DNA of 64,000 nt from Streptomyces sp. NL15-2K. GTDB lineage: Bacteria; Actinomycetota; Actinomycetes; Streptomycetales; Streptomycetaceae. Numbering within the stretch: the first letter of the stretch is position 1; each line of letters begins with the position of its first letter. The stretch lies in the NCBI RefSeq assembly GCF_030551255.1, contig NZ_CP130630.1, positions 2,461,501-2,525,500 on the forward strand, written 5' to 3'. A program made the translations under genes and the position numbers. Shown here piece by piece: positions 43,099 through 51,592 of this stretch. The notes beneath the pieces are model-generated. The model ran no database searches. It was given only the letters and a program-made list of their open reading frames with translations, and was not told the origin of the DNA.

Positions 43099-46000
43099 CC
43101 CGCACTCCCCGGACTCTGGTGCCACAACTTCCGTACCTTTGCGGGCTCTTCGCCCGCCGGGCGCAGATCGGCCCACGGATGCATTTCGTATCCGGTGGGC
43201 ATCTGGATTCGCCGGCCGTGGGTCGGATCGCCGTCCGGCCGCTCCGGCAGCGGCTCCGCCAGCCGTGCCGCCACCTCGTCGAGGCCGCCCTCGGCGCGCA
43301 GTTCGATCAGGTCGGCGAGGTTCCAGGCGGCGGCGCCCACCACGCTGAGGCTGCGCGGGCCGCGGCGCTGCACCACCCCGCGCACCAGCAGCAGCCAGGA
43401 GTGGAAGACCGTGTGGGCGCAGGCGTCGTGGGAGTCGTCGAAGAAGGCGAGGTCGACCAGGCCCGTCCCGTCGTCCAGCGTGGTGAAGATGACCCGCTTG
43501 CCGGACCGGATCGGCGGCGTCTGGGTGGCCGCCTTGGCCCCCGCGACCAGCACCGACTCGCCGTGCCGCGCGTCGCGCAACCGCCGCGCCGACACCACGC
43601 CCAGTTCGTCGAGGAAGGCCCGGTGATCGTCCATCAGATTCCGTGAGGCGTCCATGGACAGCACACCCAGCTCGGCGCTCAGCTTCTCCGCCGAGGACAG
43701 GTCGGGCAGCCCGGCCGGTGCGGTCTTCCGCCCGCCGGACAGTGGAAGTTGGTCACCGCGGCCGGCGCGCGCGCCCCGATGCAGTTCGGTCAAGTGCAGT
43801 TGCAGATCACGGCGGTTGGCACCGAAGGCGTCCAACGCGCCCACCTGGGCCAGTCTTTGGGCGAGCGGCCTGCTGGGGCGCGCCCGTTCCCAGAAGTCGA
43901 GCAGCGAGGCGTACGGCTGCCCGTCCGCGATCCGCGCCGCCTCGGCCTCGCTGATGCCGTGCACGTCGGAGAGCGCCAACCGCAGGCCCCACCGTGCGGA
44001 AGAACCGTCAGATTCAGACACCAGTTCGATCCCGTGTGCGACCCCCGACTCGTTCACGTCCAACGGCAGGATCGGCACCCCGCGCCGCCGCGCGTCCGCC
44101 AGCAGCAGCCGCTTCGGATACATCCCGGGGTCGTGCGTGAGCAACCCGGCATAGAAGGCGGCGGGGTGGTGCGCTTTCAGCCAGGCCGACTGGTACGTCG
44201 GTACGGCGAAGGCGACCGCGTGCGCCTTGCAGAAGCCGTAGGACCCGAAGGCCTCGACGATCTCCCAAGTGCGCCGAATCGTTTCTGCGTCATATCCCTT
44301 CGCCGCCGCGTGCTGCGCGAACCAGACCTTGATCCGCCCCTGCGACTCCGGATCGGACAGCCCGCGCCGCACCTGGTCCGCCACCCCTCGCCCGCAGCCG
44401 GCCATGATGGCGACGATGTCGATGATCTGCTCGTGGAAGACGACGACTCCGTACGTCCCCTTCAGCGGCCCTTCCAGATCCGGGTGCGGGTAACGGACGG
44501 GCGCCCGCCCGTGCCGCGCCTCGATGAACGGCCGCACCATGTCGGCGGCGACCGGACCGGGCCTGAAGAGCGAGATGTCGACGACCAGATCGTGGAAGGT
44601 GGCCGGCTGGAGCCGCCCGACGAGGTCACGCTGGCCCGGCGACTCGATCTGGAAGCAGCCGAGCGTCTCGGTGGAGCGGATGAGCCGATACGTCGCCGGA
44701 TCGCCCGGCGCCACGGAGTCCAGGTCGATCCGCTCGCCCGTCGCCCGCTCCACCTCCGCGACCGCGTGCGCCATCGCCGACTGCATCCGCACCCCCAGCA
44801 CATCGAGCTTGAGCAGCCCGAGGTCCTCGACGTCGTCCTTGTCGAACTGGGACATGGGGAACCCCTCGCCGCTGGTCGGCATGACCGGCGTACGGGTCAG
44901 GAGGGAGGCGTCGGAGAGCAGGACCCCGCAGGGGTGCATGGCGACTCCGCGCGGGAGGGCGTCGAGGGCCTCGGCCAGCTCCCACAGCCTGCCGTACCTC
45001 TCCTTCTCCCCTGCCAGTTGCTTGAGCTCGGGCAGCTCCTCCAGGGCCGCGCGGGCGTCGCGGGCGCGGATGTGCGGGAAGGACTTGGCGATGCGGTCGA
45101 TGTCGGCGGGGTCCATGGACAGGGCCGCGCCGACGTCGCGGATCGCGTGGCGGACGCGGTACGTCTCCGGCATCGCGACCGTCGCGACCCGCTCGGTGCC
45201 GAACCGGTCGATGATCGCGCGGTAGACCTCGAGCCGGCGCGCGGACTCCACGTCGATGTCGATGTCGGGCAGGACGACCCGCTCCTTGGACAGGAAGCGC
45301 TCCATCAGCAGCCCGTGCTCGACGGGATCGGCGTGGGCGATGCCGAGGAGGTGGTTCACCAGCGACCCCGCGCCGGAGCCGCGCGCGGCGACCCGGATAC
45401 CCATCTTCCGTACGTCATCGACGACTTGAGCGACCGTCAGGAAGTAGGAGGCGAAGCCGTGGTGGGCGATGATGTCCAGCTCGTGGTGCATCCGCTCCCA
45501 GTACGCGCGCTTCCCGGAGTAACCGTGCAGCACCATCCCGGCCGCCGCCCGCGAGGCCAGCGCCCGCTGTGCGGTGCGGCGGCCCGCGCCGACGAGGTGC
45601 GGCTCGGGGAAGTGGACGGTGCCGATGCCGAGGTCGTCCTCGGGGTCGACCAGGCACTCGGCGGCCGTCGCCCGGGTCTGCTCCAGCAGCCGGTGGGCGG
45701 TGTCGCGCCGGAAGCCCGCGGCCTCCACGACCCGCTCGGCCACCCCCAGCATCGCGCCCGCGTCCTTGAGCCAGGCCTCGCCGGAGTCCAGCTCCTTGGT
45801 CCCGTCGATGGGGACCAGACGACGGGCGGCGTCCAGGACGTCGGCGACCGGGCCCAGGCCGGGGTCGGCGTACCGGACGGCGTTGCTGAGCACGGGCCGG
45901 ACCCGCTGCTCGGCGGCGAAGCCGACGGTACGGGCGGCCAGCCGCAGCGAGCCGGGTCCCGTGCCCTTGCGGCCGTGCCAGACGGTCTCCAGGCGCAGGG

Positions 46001-46541
46001 CGTCGCCGTAGGCCTCCCGCCAGGGGACGAGGAGCTTGGCCGCGCGGTCGGGACGCCCTGCGGCGAGGGCGCGGCCGACGTCGGAGTCGGGGCCGAGCAG
46101 GACGGTCAGGCCGTCTCCCCTGTTGTCGGCCCAGGGCAGCAGAGGCGTGCCCTCCCCCGCGTGCGCCGCCGTGACGATCCGGCACAGGTCGGCCCAGCCG
46201 CGGGCCCCGTCCCGGGCGAGGAAGGTGACGCGAGGTGTCGACTCGTCGATGAAGGCGCCTCCGCGCACGGGAGTGCGGCGCCTTTCCCGTCGTACGGACG
46301 TGTCCCCCGACTCGTTCCGATGGGGTTCCTCCACCGCCAGTTCCACCCCGAACAGCGGCCGCACGCCCGCCTTGGCGCAGGCCTTGGCGAAGCGGACCGT
46401 ACCGGCGAGGGTGTCGCGGTCGGTGAGGGCGAGGGCGTCCATGCCCTGTTCCGAGGCGCGCTCGGCCAGCCGCTCCGGGTGCGAGGCGCCGTAGCGCAGG
46501 GAGAACCCGGAGACGGTGCGCAGATGCGCGAAGCCCGGCAC
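43095..46541 (-). CDS. dnaE2: Error-prone DNA polymerase III alpha, DnaE2 (ImuC)
   Basis: A 1148-residue C-family translesion polymerase. The GTG at 46541 is chosen because GGGAGG lies 5 bases upstream and the product starts VPGFAHLRTVSGFSLRYGAS. The PHP domain (about residues 1-290) shows FSLRYGASHPERL and DALALTDRDTLAGTVRFAKA. The polymerase core includes HGFASYFLTVAQVVDDVRKM, AARGSGAGSLVNHLLGIAHA and the catalytic VVLPDIDIDV near residue 430, then SEGFPMSQFDKDDVEDLGLL. A C-terminal OB domain follows (RVIFTTLDDGTGLVDLAFFD). It makes damage-induced mutagenic synthesis with ImuB. A LexA box lies 37 bp upstream of the start, indicating SOS control. Confidence 0.96.
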   Translation of the reverse strand: MPGFAHLRTVSGFSLRYGASHPERLAERASEQGMDALALTDRDTLAGTVRFAKACAKAGVRPLFGVELAVEEPHRNESGDTSVRRERRRTPVRGGAFIDESTPRVTFLARDGARGWADLCRIVTAAHAGEGTPLLPWADNRGDGLTVLLGPDSDVGRALAAGRPDRAAKLLVPWREAYGDALRLETVWHGRKGTGPGSLRLAARTVGFAAEQRVRPVLSNAVRYADPGLGPVADVLDAARRLVPIDGTKELDSGEAWLKDAGAMLGVAERVVEAAGFRRDTAHRLLEQTRATAAECLVDPEDDLGIGTVHFPEPHLVGAGRRTAQRALASRAAAGMVLHGYSGKRAYWERMHHELDIIAHHGFASYFLTVAQVVDDVRKMGIRVAARGSGAGSLVNHLLGIAHADPVEHGLLMERFLSKERVVLPDIDIDVESARRLEVYRAIIDRFGTERVATVAMPETYRVRHAIRDVGAALSMDPADIDRIAKSFPHIRARDARAALEELPELKQLAGEKERYGRLWELAEALDALPRGVAMHPCGVLLSDASLLTRTPVMPTSGEGFPMSQFDKDDVEDLGLLKLDVLGVRMQSAMAHAVAEVERATGERIDLDSVAPGDPATYRLIRSTETLGCFQIESPGQRDLVGRLQPATFHDLVVDISLFRPGPVAADMVRPFIEARHGRAPVRYPHPDLEGPLKGTYGVVVFHEQIIDIVAIMAGCGRGVADQVRRGLSDPESQGRIKVWFAQHAAAKGYDAETIRRTWEIVEAFGSYGFCKAHAVAFAVPTYQSAWLKAHHPAAFYAGLLTHDPGMYPKRLLLADARRRGVPILPLDVNESGVAHGIELVSESDGSSARWGLRLALSDVHGISEAEAARIADGQPYASLLDFWERARPSRPLAQRLAQVGALDAFGANRRDLQLHLTELHRGARAGRGDQLPLSGGRKTAPAGLPDLSSAEKLSAELGVLSMDASRNLMDDHRAFLDELGVVSARRLRDARHGESVLVAGAKAATQTPPIRSGKRVIFTTLDDGTGLVDLAFFDDSHDACAHTVFHSWLLLVRGVVQRRGPRSLSVVGAAAWNLADLIELRAEGGLDEVAARLAEPLPERPDGDPTHGRRIQMPTGYEMHPWADLRPAGEEPAKVRKLWHQSPGSAG

Positions 46542-46577
46542 ACGCACCTCCCGCACTCGTGAGCCGCGACCAGCTCT

Positions 46578-46590
46578 CGAACGTATGTTC
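46578..46590. promoter_or_regulatory. LexA (SOS) box of dnaE2-imuB
   Basis: CGAACGTATGTTC fits the actinobacterial LexA site (CGAAC-N4-GTTC/G), missing only the final G. It lies 37 bp before the dnaE2 GTG. Confidence 0.85.
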
Positions 46591-46808
46591 CCAACTGCCT
46601 CACCCCCACCATAGACCAATTCTCGAATACGTGTGCGACATCCACCCGACCCCGTCCCACCTGCGCAAACACCCCGCGGCCCGGGCCGCGGGGACATGAC
46701 ACAGACCCCGGCACCGACGCTCCCCGCGCCCCCTTCCCACCGAGCCGGAGGACGCCGTCACGCCGAGGGCAACGCCGCTACGACACGAAAGTCCCCCTAC
46801 GAACACGA
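46591..46808. other. Intergenic region upstream of the SOS operon, no gene seen
   Basis: This is the rest of the 328-bp gap between dnaE2 and the downstream end of the S1 protease gene. Near the terminator is a 12-bp direct repeat ACACGAAAGTCC (around 46783 and 46804). I see no coding frame. Confidence 0.5.
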
Positions 46809-46840
46809 AAGTCCCGCCCCTCGCGCGCGGGGCGGGACTT
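46809..46840 (-). terminator. Terminator of the first S1 protease gene
   Basis: A perfect 12-bp stem AAGTCCCGCCCC (46809-46820) / GGGGCGGGACTT (46829-46840) with an 8-base loop, 30 bp beyond the protease stop. Confidence 0.8.
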
Positions 46841-46869
46841 CACGCGGCTTCAGCGAGCCGGAGTGGGCG

Positions 46870-47949
46870 TCAGCCGATCTCGGTACCGGTCGCGGACAGC
46901 GCCTCCGTCACCGGCTGGAAGAAGGTCTCGCCGCCCGAGGTGCAGTCGCCGCTGCCGCCGGAGGTGAGGCCGATCGCGTTGCTGCCCGAGAAGAGCGAGC
47001 CGCCGCTGTCGCCGGGCTCGGCGCAGACGTCGGTCTGGATCAGGCCGCTGACCGTGCCCTCCTGATAGTTCACGGTGGCGTCCAGGCCGGTGACCGTGCC
47101 GTCGTGCACCTGGGTCGTGGAGCCGCTGCGGGTGACCTCCATGCCGACGGTGGCCTCGGCCGCGCCGGTGATCTCCTGGGCGGAGCCGTTGTAGAGGTTC
47201 ACCTCGCTCGGGTGGTCGACCTCGGCGGTGTACTTGACGAGGCCGTAGTCGTCGCCCGGGAAGCTGGAGACCTCGTTGGTGCCGATCTCCTTGCCGCTGG
47301 AGTCCGACCAGGTGGAGATGGACTCGGTGCAGTGCCCGGCGGTCAGGAAGAACGGCTCGCCGCCCTTGACCACGTTGAAGCCGAGCGAGCAACGGCCACC
47401 GCCACCGGTGATGGCGTCGCCGCCCGCGATGAAGGGCTTGAACTCACTCTTGGCGCGCTGAACTTCGGCCGTGCCGCCGAGCCCCTTCACCACCTTGGTC
47501 AGCTTGGCCCACTCGGCCTTGGAGACCGTACGGTCGGCGGTGACGACGACCTTGTTGGTCGTCGGGTCGGTCACCCAGGAGGTGCCCGGGATGGTCGCGT
47601 CCTGCTTCAGCGTGCTGCGGGCGCTCTTGAGCTCGGCGAGGGAGTTCTGGACGAGTCTGGCCTGCGCTCCGGCCGCCTCGACGGTCTTCGCCGCGGCCTC
47701 GTCGAGCACGTTGACCACGAGGCTCTTGGTCTTCGCGTCGTAGAACGTGCCCGCCGCGTCGGCGCCGAGGTCCTGGCCGAGCGTCGAGGCGAGCTTTCCG
47801 GCCGCCAGGGCCGACAGCGTCTTGGGTGCGGAACTCTCCGGCGTCTCGCTGGCGTTCGCGGTCTGGAAGGTGACTCCCGCGGCGACCAGTGCGGCGATAC
47901 CCGCACCTGCCACGGCCGCCCGTCGCTTGGGTATGCGTCGGTGCTTCAA
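46870..47949 (-). CDS. Secreted S1 (streptogrisin/alpha-lytic type) protease
   Basis: A 359-residue pre-pro-protease. The TTG at 47949 is the start: AGGAGG lies 7 bases upstream and the product begins [20 protein letters not shown], a signal peptide ending at ANA. A long pro-region (about residues 35-165) includes [20 protein letters not shown], an alpha-lytic propeptide pattern. The catalytic domain starts near 170 ([20 protein letters not shown]). It has His in LTAGHCT, Asp in GDDYGLV and Ser in [10 protein letters not shown], with Cys pairs around CSLG/GHC and DVC/GDC. A strong terminator follows. It is similar to the second protease gene 2 kb away. Confidence 0.95.
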   Translation of the reverse strand: MKHRRIPKRRAAVAGAGIAALVAAGVTFQTANASETPESSAPKTLSALAAGKLASTLGQDLGADAAGTFYDAKTKSLVVNVLDEAAAKTVEAAGAQARLVQNSLAELKSARSTLKQDATIPGTSWVTDPTTNKVVVTADRTVSKAEWAKLTKVVKGLGGTAEVQRAKSEFKPFIAGGDAITGGGGRCSLGFNVVKGGEPFFLTAGHCTESISTWSDSSGKEIGTNEVSSFPGDDYGLVKYTAEVDHPSEVNLYNGSAQEITGAAEATVGMEVTRSGSTTQVHDGTVTGLDATVNYQEGTVSGLIQTDVCAEPGDSGGSLFSGSNAIGLTSGGSGDCTSGGETFFQPVTEALSATGTEIG

Positions 47950-48191
47950 CTCGCGTCCTCCTGTGGGGGGTCGGCCCGGTCGGTTGTGGGGACCTCGCGG
48001 ACCGAAAGGCTGGTTGACGAGCGCCCACTCTTCCGAACTCCACAGGGAGCACACAAGGTCGACTTCCGGACGCGCGTAGAGTGACGAACGCGCCCTCCTT
48101 CCCCCCGACTTGTCTTGACTGTCCACGGTCAGACCAGGCCGGTTCGCGCCGCAAACACTACGCGCGAGTAACCTTCACCAGTCCGTGAGGT

Positions 48192-49148
48192 CTAATCCTG
48201 TCTTGAATCCGGCTCTTGCGAATCGGGTTTCAGATGTGACTCGGCAGGCGGAAGTTGCTCCTGCACCGGTTGCTGCGGCACGGCCGACATCTGCGGCGCC
48301 TGCTGCGGCACGGCCTGCGTCTGCGGCGTCTGCTGCTGCACGGCCTGCGTCTGCGGCGTCTGCTGCTGCACGGGCATCTGCGGCACCTGCTGCTGTGCCT
48401 TCTCCAGGAACCGCAGCAGCTCCACCGGGAACGGCAGCACCAGCGTCGAGTTCTTCTCGGCCGCGACCGCCACCACCGTCTGCAGCAGCCGCAGTTGCAG
48501 CGCGGCCGGCTGATCGGACATCTCCCGGGCGGCCTCGGAGAGCTTCTTCGACGCCTGGAGCTCGGCGTCGGCGTTGATGACCCGGGCCCGCCGCTCCCGG
48601 TCGGCCTCCGCCTGCCGGGCCATGGACCGCTTCATGGTCTCGGGCAGCGACACGTCCTTGATCTCGACCCGGTCGATGGTGACGCCCCACTCCACGGCCG
48701 GGCTGTCGATCATCAACTCCAGCCCCTGGTTGAGCTTTTCGCGGTCGGCCAGCAGATCGTCCAGCTCGCTCTTGCCGATGATGGACCTGAGCGAGGTCTG
48801 CGCCATCTGCGAGACCGCGAACCGGTAGTCCTCCACGCGGACCACCGCCTCGGCCGGCGCGGTCACCTTGAAGTAGACGACGGCGTCCACCCGCACCGTG
48901 ACGTTGTCCCGGGTGATGCCCTCCTGCGCGGGCACGGGCATCGTCACGATCTGCATGTTGACCTTCCGGAGCTTGTCGATGCCCGGAACGATCATCGTGA
49001 ACCCCGGCCCGCGCACCTCGGACCGGAGCTTGCCGAGGCGGAACACCACGCCCCGTTCGTACTGTTTGACGACCCGCGCCGCCGCCATCACGTACACCGC
49101 TCCGGCGGACGCGAGCGTCAGCCCCGCCGCCACCAGCTCCTCGACCAT
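48192..49148 (-). CDS. Band-7/SPFH (stomatin-like) membrane protein
   Basis: A 318-residue SPFH protein. After an N-terminal membrane helix (VAAGLTLASAGAVYVMAAAR) comes the stomatin signature YERGVVFRLGKLRSEVRGPG and DNVTVRVDAVVYFKVTAPAE. The SPFH core runs to about residue 185 and is followed by a helical segment (RQAEADRERRARVINADAEL). The last 65 residues are Gln/Pro-rich and contain decapeptide repeats QQQTPQTQAV encoded by 30-bp DNA repeats. Prokaryotic stomatins organise membrane microdomains. No NfeD-type protease partner is adjacent. It lies between two S1 protease genes on the same strand. Confidence 0.92.
   Translation of the reverse strand: MVEELVAAGLTLASAGAVYVMAAARVVKQYERGVVFRLGKLRSEVRGPGFTMIVPGIDKLRKVNMQIVTMPVPAQEGITRDNVTVRVDAVVYFKVTAPAEAVVRVEDYRFAVSQMAQTSLRSIIGKSELDDLLADREKLNQGLELMIDSPAVEWGVTIDRVEIKDVSLPETMKRSMARQAEADRERRARVINADAELQASKKLSEAAREMSDQPAALQLRLLQTVVAVAAEKNSTLVLPFPVELLRFLEKAQQQVPQMPVQQQTPQTQAVQQQTPQTQAVPQQAPQMSAVPQQPVQEQLPPAESHLKPDSQEPDSRQD
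48301..48373 (-). repeat. 30-bp in-frame repeats encoding Gln/Pro decapeptides
   Basis: Two 30-bp units (48301-48330 and 48331-48360) differ at one or two bases, and a partial third follows. They encode QQQTPQTQAV-like decapeptides in the C-terminal tail of the band-7 protein. The unit length keeps the frame, so copy number can vary without breaking the gene. Confidence 0.8.
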
Positions 49149-49214
49149 CACGGCCCCCAGGGTCCGACGTGACCGCCTGTACGTCGACGGTAACTCCGGG
49201 ACACGGACAAGGGC

Positions 49215-49247
49215 GAGCCCCCGCACGCCAGTTGCGTGCGGGGGCTC
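49215..49247 (-). terminator. Terminator of the second S1 protease gene
   Basis: A perfect 14-bp stem GAGCCCCCGCACGC (49215-49228) / GCGTGCGGGGGCTC (49234-49247) with a 5-base loop, between the protease stop and the band-7 start. Confidence 0.85.
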
Positions 49248-49301
49248 TTCTGCTGCCGGCCGCGGATCAGGCCGTACGAGTACCCAGGTGCCGCCCGGGC
49301 A

Positions 49302-50204
49302 TCAGTAGACGCTGACGCCGTAGGCGCTCAGGGCCTCGGTGACGGGCTGGAAGAAGGTCGTACCGCCGGAGGAGCAGTTGCCGCTGCCGCCGGAGGTCAG
49401 ACCGTACGCGGTGCCGTTGCTGCCGTAGAGCGAGCCGCCGGAGTCGCCGGGCTCGGCGCAGACGTTGGTCTGGATCAGGCCGCTGACTGTGCCCTCCTGG
49501 TATCGCACAGTGGCGTTCAGGGCGGTGACCCGGCCGCTGTGGGTGCCGGTCGTGGAGCCGTCGCGGATGACGGTGGTGCCCACGCTCGGCGTGGCGGCAC
49601 GAGTGATGTCCACGCCGTTCGCGGTGCCGGGCCTGCTGACGGAGCCGCTGTAGCGCACGAGGCCGTAGTCGTTGCCCGGGAAACTCGAGCCGGCGGTCGA
49701 GCCGATGACGTTGGTGCGGCCGGAGTTGGAGTACCACGTGCCCGCGCCGTCGGTGCAGTGACCGGCGGTCAGGAAGTACTCGGTTCCGTTGCTGGCGCGG
49801 ACGTTGAACCCGAGGGAGCAGCGCCAGCTACTCGCATAGATGGCGTCGCCGCCCTGGATCAGCTTGGTGAACTTGCCAGGGCTGCGTTTGATGGTGAGCG
49901 CGTCGGCGTCGGCGCCGGCCTGCTGCTTGATCTTCGCCAGCTCCGCCTGGGAGACCGTGCTGTCGGCGGTCAGCACGACGCGGTTGGTCTTGCTGTCGAC
50001 GTACCAGGCGGTGCCGGGGATGTCGGCCTTGAGCACCGCGGAGTCGACGCTCTTGAGCTCGGCTGCGCTGAAGGTGGTGGGGGTGTCTGCCGCGTTCGCG
50101 CTGGGGATCGCGATCGCGGCGGCGGCCGCGAGGCCGGTGGAAACGGCGATCAGCCGGGTCCGTCTCGCAATGCCGCTACGGGGGGTGGTGCGCTTGATCC
50201 TCAC
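49302..50204 (-). CDS. Secreted S1 protease, streptogrisin-like (second copy)
   Basis: A 300-residue pre-pro-protease. The GTG at 50204 follows GGAGG and gives the signal peptide [20 protein letters not shown] ... ANA. The pro-region is short (about residues 40-110) and includes [20 protein letters not shown]. The mature domain starts near 115 ([20 protein letters not shown]) with His in LTAGHCT, Asp in GNDYGLV and Ser in [10 protein letters not shown]. It matches the other S1 protease closely over the catalytic half ([24 protein letters not shown]) but has a much shorter pro-region. The two copies probably arose by duplication and then diverged in maturation or specificity. Confidence 0.95.
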   Translation of the reverse strand: MRIKRTTPRSGIARRTRLIAVSTGLAAAAAIAIPSANAADTPTTFSAAELKSVDSAVLKADIPGTAWYVDSKTNRVVLTADSTVSQAELAKIKQQAGADADALTIKRSPGKFTKLIQGGDAIYASSWRCSLGFNVRASNGTEYFLTAGHCTDGAGTWYSNSGRTNVIGSTAGSSFPGNDYGLVRYSGSVSRPGTANGVDITRAATPSVGTTVIRDGSTTGTHSGRVTALNATVRYQEGTVSGLIQTNVCAEPGDSGGSLYGSNGTAYGLTSGGSGNCSSGGTTFFQPVTEALSAYGVSVY

Positions 50205-50959
50205 TTTTCGTTCCTCCACATGGGAAGTCGGGGGCTCTCGTGGGGTTCGGGCCCGTGAGGCGCAGCCAGGGATCCGGTCGCCCGGATTCCGGACATGCCG
50301 TGCCCCTGACAAGCGCTGTGGGGGGAAGTATTCGGCCGAACGGACGGTCGGCGCAAGAGCGCCTTTCGGCCGTCAACCTTTGAACGATCTCTGTGGTCTA
50401 CGCGAGATGACCGCTCGTCAGAGCAGGTTCCGCTCCCCCGCCTCGACGGCGTCGTCCAGCGTGTTCCCCGGTGGCGGGAAGGGGCAGACGAAGTGGTCGG
50501 CGAACGCGCAGGGGGGCAGCAGGGCGCGGTTGAAGTCGACCGTCGTACGGCCCTCGGCGTCGGGCGCGGCCGGCCGCAGGAACCGGAAGCGGTAACTGCT
50601 GTCCCCGCTCGTGGTATCGCCGAAAACCGCCCACAGCGAGCCGTCGCCCTGGACCGTCACCTGGAGGGTCGCCTCCCGCCCGTCCAGGACGAAGGCCAGC
50701 TCACCGCCGAGGCCGAGACCGCGCTCGCGTCCGTCCGCGTTCTCGACGCGTACGGTGCGGTCCTCGCCGTACGGCGTGAAGCGCCCCGGCACCGACCAGC
50801 GCGCGGCGTACGGCGTGGCCTCGATTCCGCGGAACGCCCGGCGGGCCGCGGAGGCGGGGTCGAAGTCGCGTACGCCCCACACGCCCTCGCGGACCAGCAC
50901 GACCAGCCGGCGCTCGCCGTACGCCACCCGAGCGGCAGCCGCCGGTCCGGCGTCGGCCG

Positions 50960-51229
50960 CTAGGGCCTGTGTCGAAAGTGGCGTCGTCCGCCCGAAGGGC
51001 GGGCCGGGCGCCCGCCGCGATGGGGGTCCCCCCGCTCGAGCGAAGCCGAGAGTGGGGGAGGCTGATGACTGCGTTGGTGCGTGCTCTCGGCGTGCCGGGC
51101 GGAAGGCCCCGTCGATGGACCGGATGTACTTGGGCTTTCGCCCGGTGCGGCGAGAGTGCGCCCGCCGCGGTAGCGGCTGATGTCACTGCGGCGTCGCCCG
51201 GCAGGCGCCACTTTCGACACAGGCCCTAG
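50960..51229. mobile_element. MITE copy 1 (262 bp plus CTAG target duplication)
   Basis: It is bounded by CTAG at 50960-50963 and 51226-51229. Inside are perfect 20-bp terminal inverted repeats GGCCTGTGTCGAAAGTGGCG (50964-50983) and its complement (51206-51225). There is no transposase. The CTAG duplication fits the YTAR targets of IS5-family enzymes. The interior (CGTCCGCCCGAAGGGCGGG ... GGGGGAGGCTGATG) is shared with the copy at 60236. Confidence 0.85.
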
Positions 51230-51366
51230 CCGCACCTCACCGCTGAAAGGCCGCCCGTCCACGCTGAGACCGTCCCCGGCGTCGGCCTCGAGCACGACCG
51301 CGTCATCCTTGACGGTCCATGTCCCGGGGATGTCCGGAAGTCGCCCGTCCGGATAGTCCTCCAGCC

Positions 51367-51400
51367 TGGGGGTGCCCCCAGGCCGTTTAGGCACTGGGGG
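51367..51400. repeat. Short G/C hairpin repeat inserted in the DUF1684 gene
   Basis: TGGGGGTGCCCCCAGGCCGT and the following TTAGGCACTGGGGG form a fold-back plus a GGGGG tail. It closely resembles the interior of MITE copy 2 (about 60426-60470, where TGGGGGCACCTCCCA and GGCAGTGGGGGAGCGTGCC occur). It shifts the reading frame. Confidence 0.6.
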
Positions 51401-51592
51401 AGCGTGCCCGTCAGCGCGAGCGGTCCGTAGGGCGCCGACACCGTCTCGACGCGGTGCTCGTGCCATCGCTTCCACGCGTCGGACGCGTCCGTCGTCATCT
51501 GATCAACCCTTCCACGTCGGGTCGGACCACCCGTGGGGTGAGCGCGAAGTCGCGCCCCGGTATTCCGTATCGAGCCCGGATGTCGGGGGCTT

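Larger units (their letters stand above)
50418..51498 (-). pseudogene. DUF1684 gene broken by two repeat insertions
   Basis: The gene starts MTTDASDAWKRWHEHRVETV (ATG 51498). After ALTGT a roughly 35-bp G/C hairpin repeat shifts the frame. The family sequence resumes in another frame as LEDYPDGRLPDIPGTWTVKD ... FSGEVRL. At the CTA of that last Leu a 262-bp MITE interrupts. Beyond it the gene continues AADAGPAAAARVAYGERRLV and carries the DUF1684 hallmarks WSVPGRFTPYGEDRTV, TTVDFNRALLPPCAFADHFV and CPFPPPGN. Removing the MITE with one CTAG restores the frame exactly at that point. A 169-residue C-terminal piece could still be translated, but the full protein cannot. DUF1684 function is unknown. 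Confidence 0.85.

Noticed and set aside
43749..46562. 937-codon plus-strand ORF opposite dnaE2
   Set aside because: Shadow ORF; dnaE2 on the other strand has a complete set of family motifs and a LexA-controlled start.
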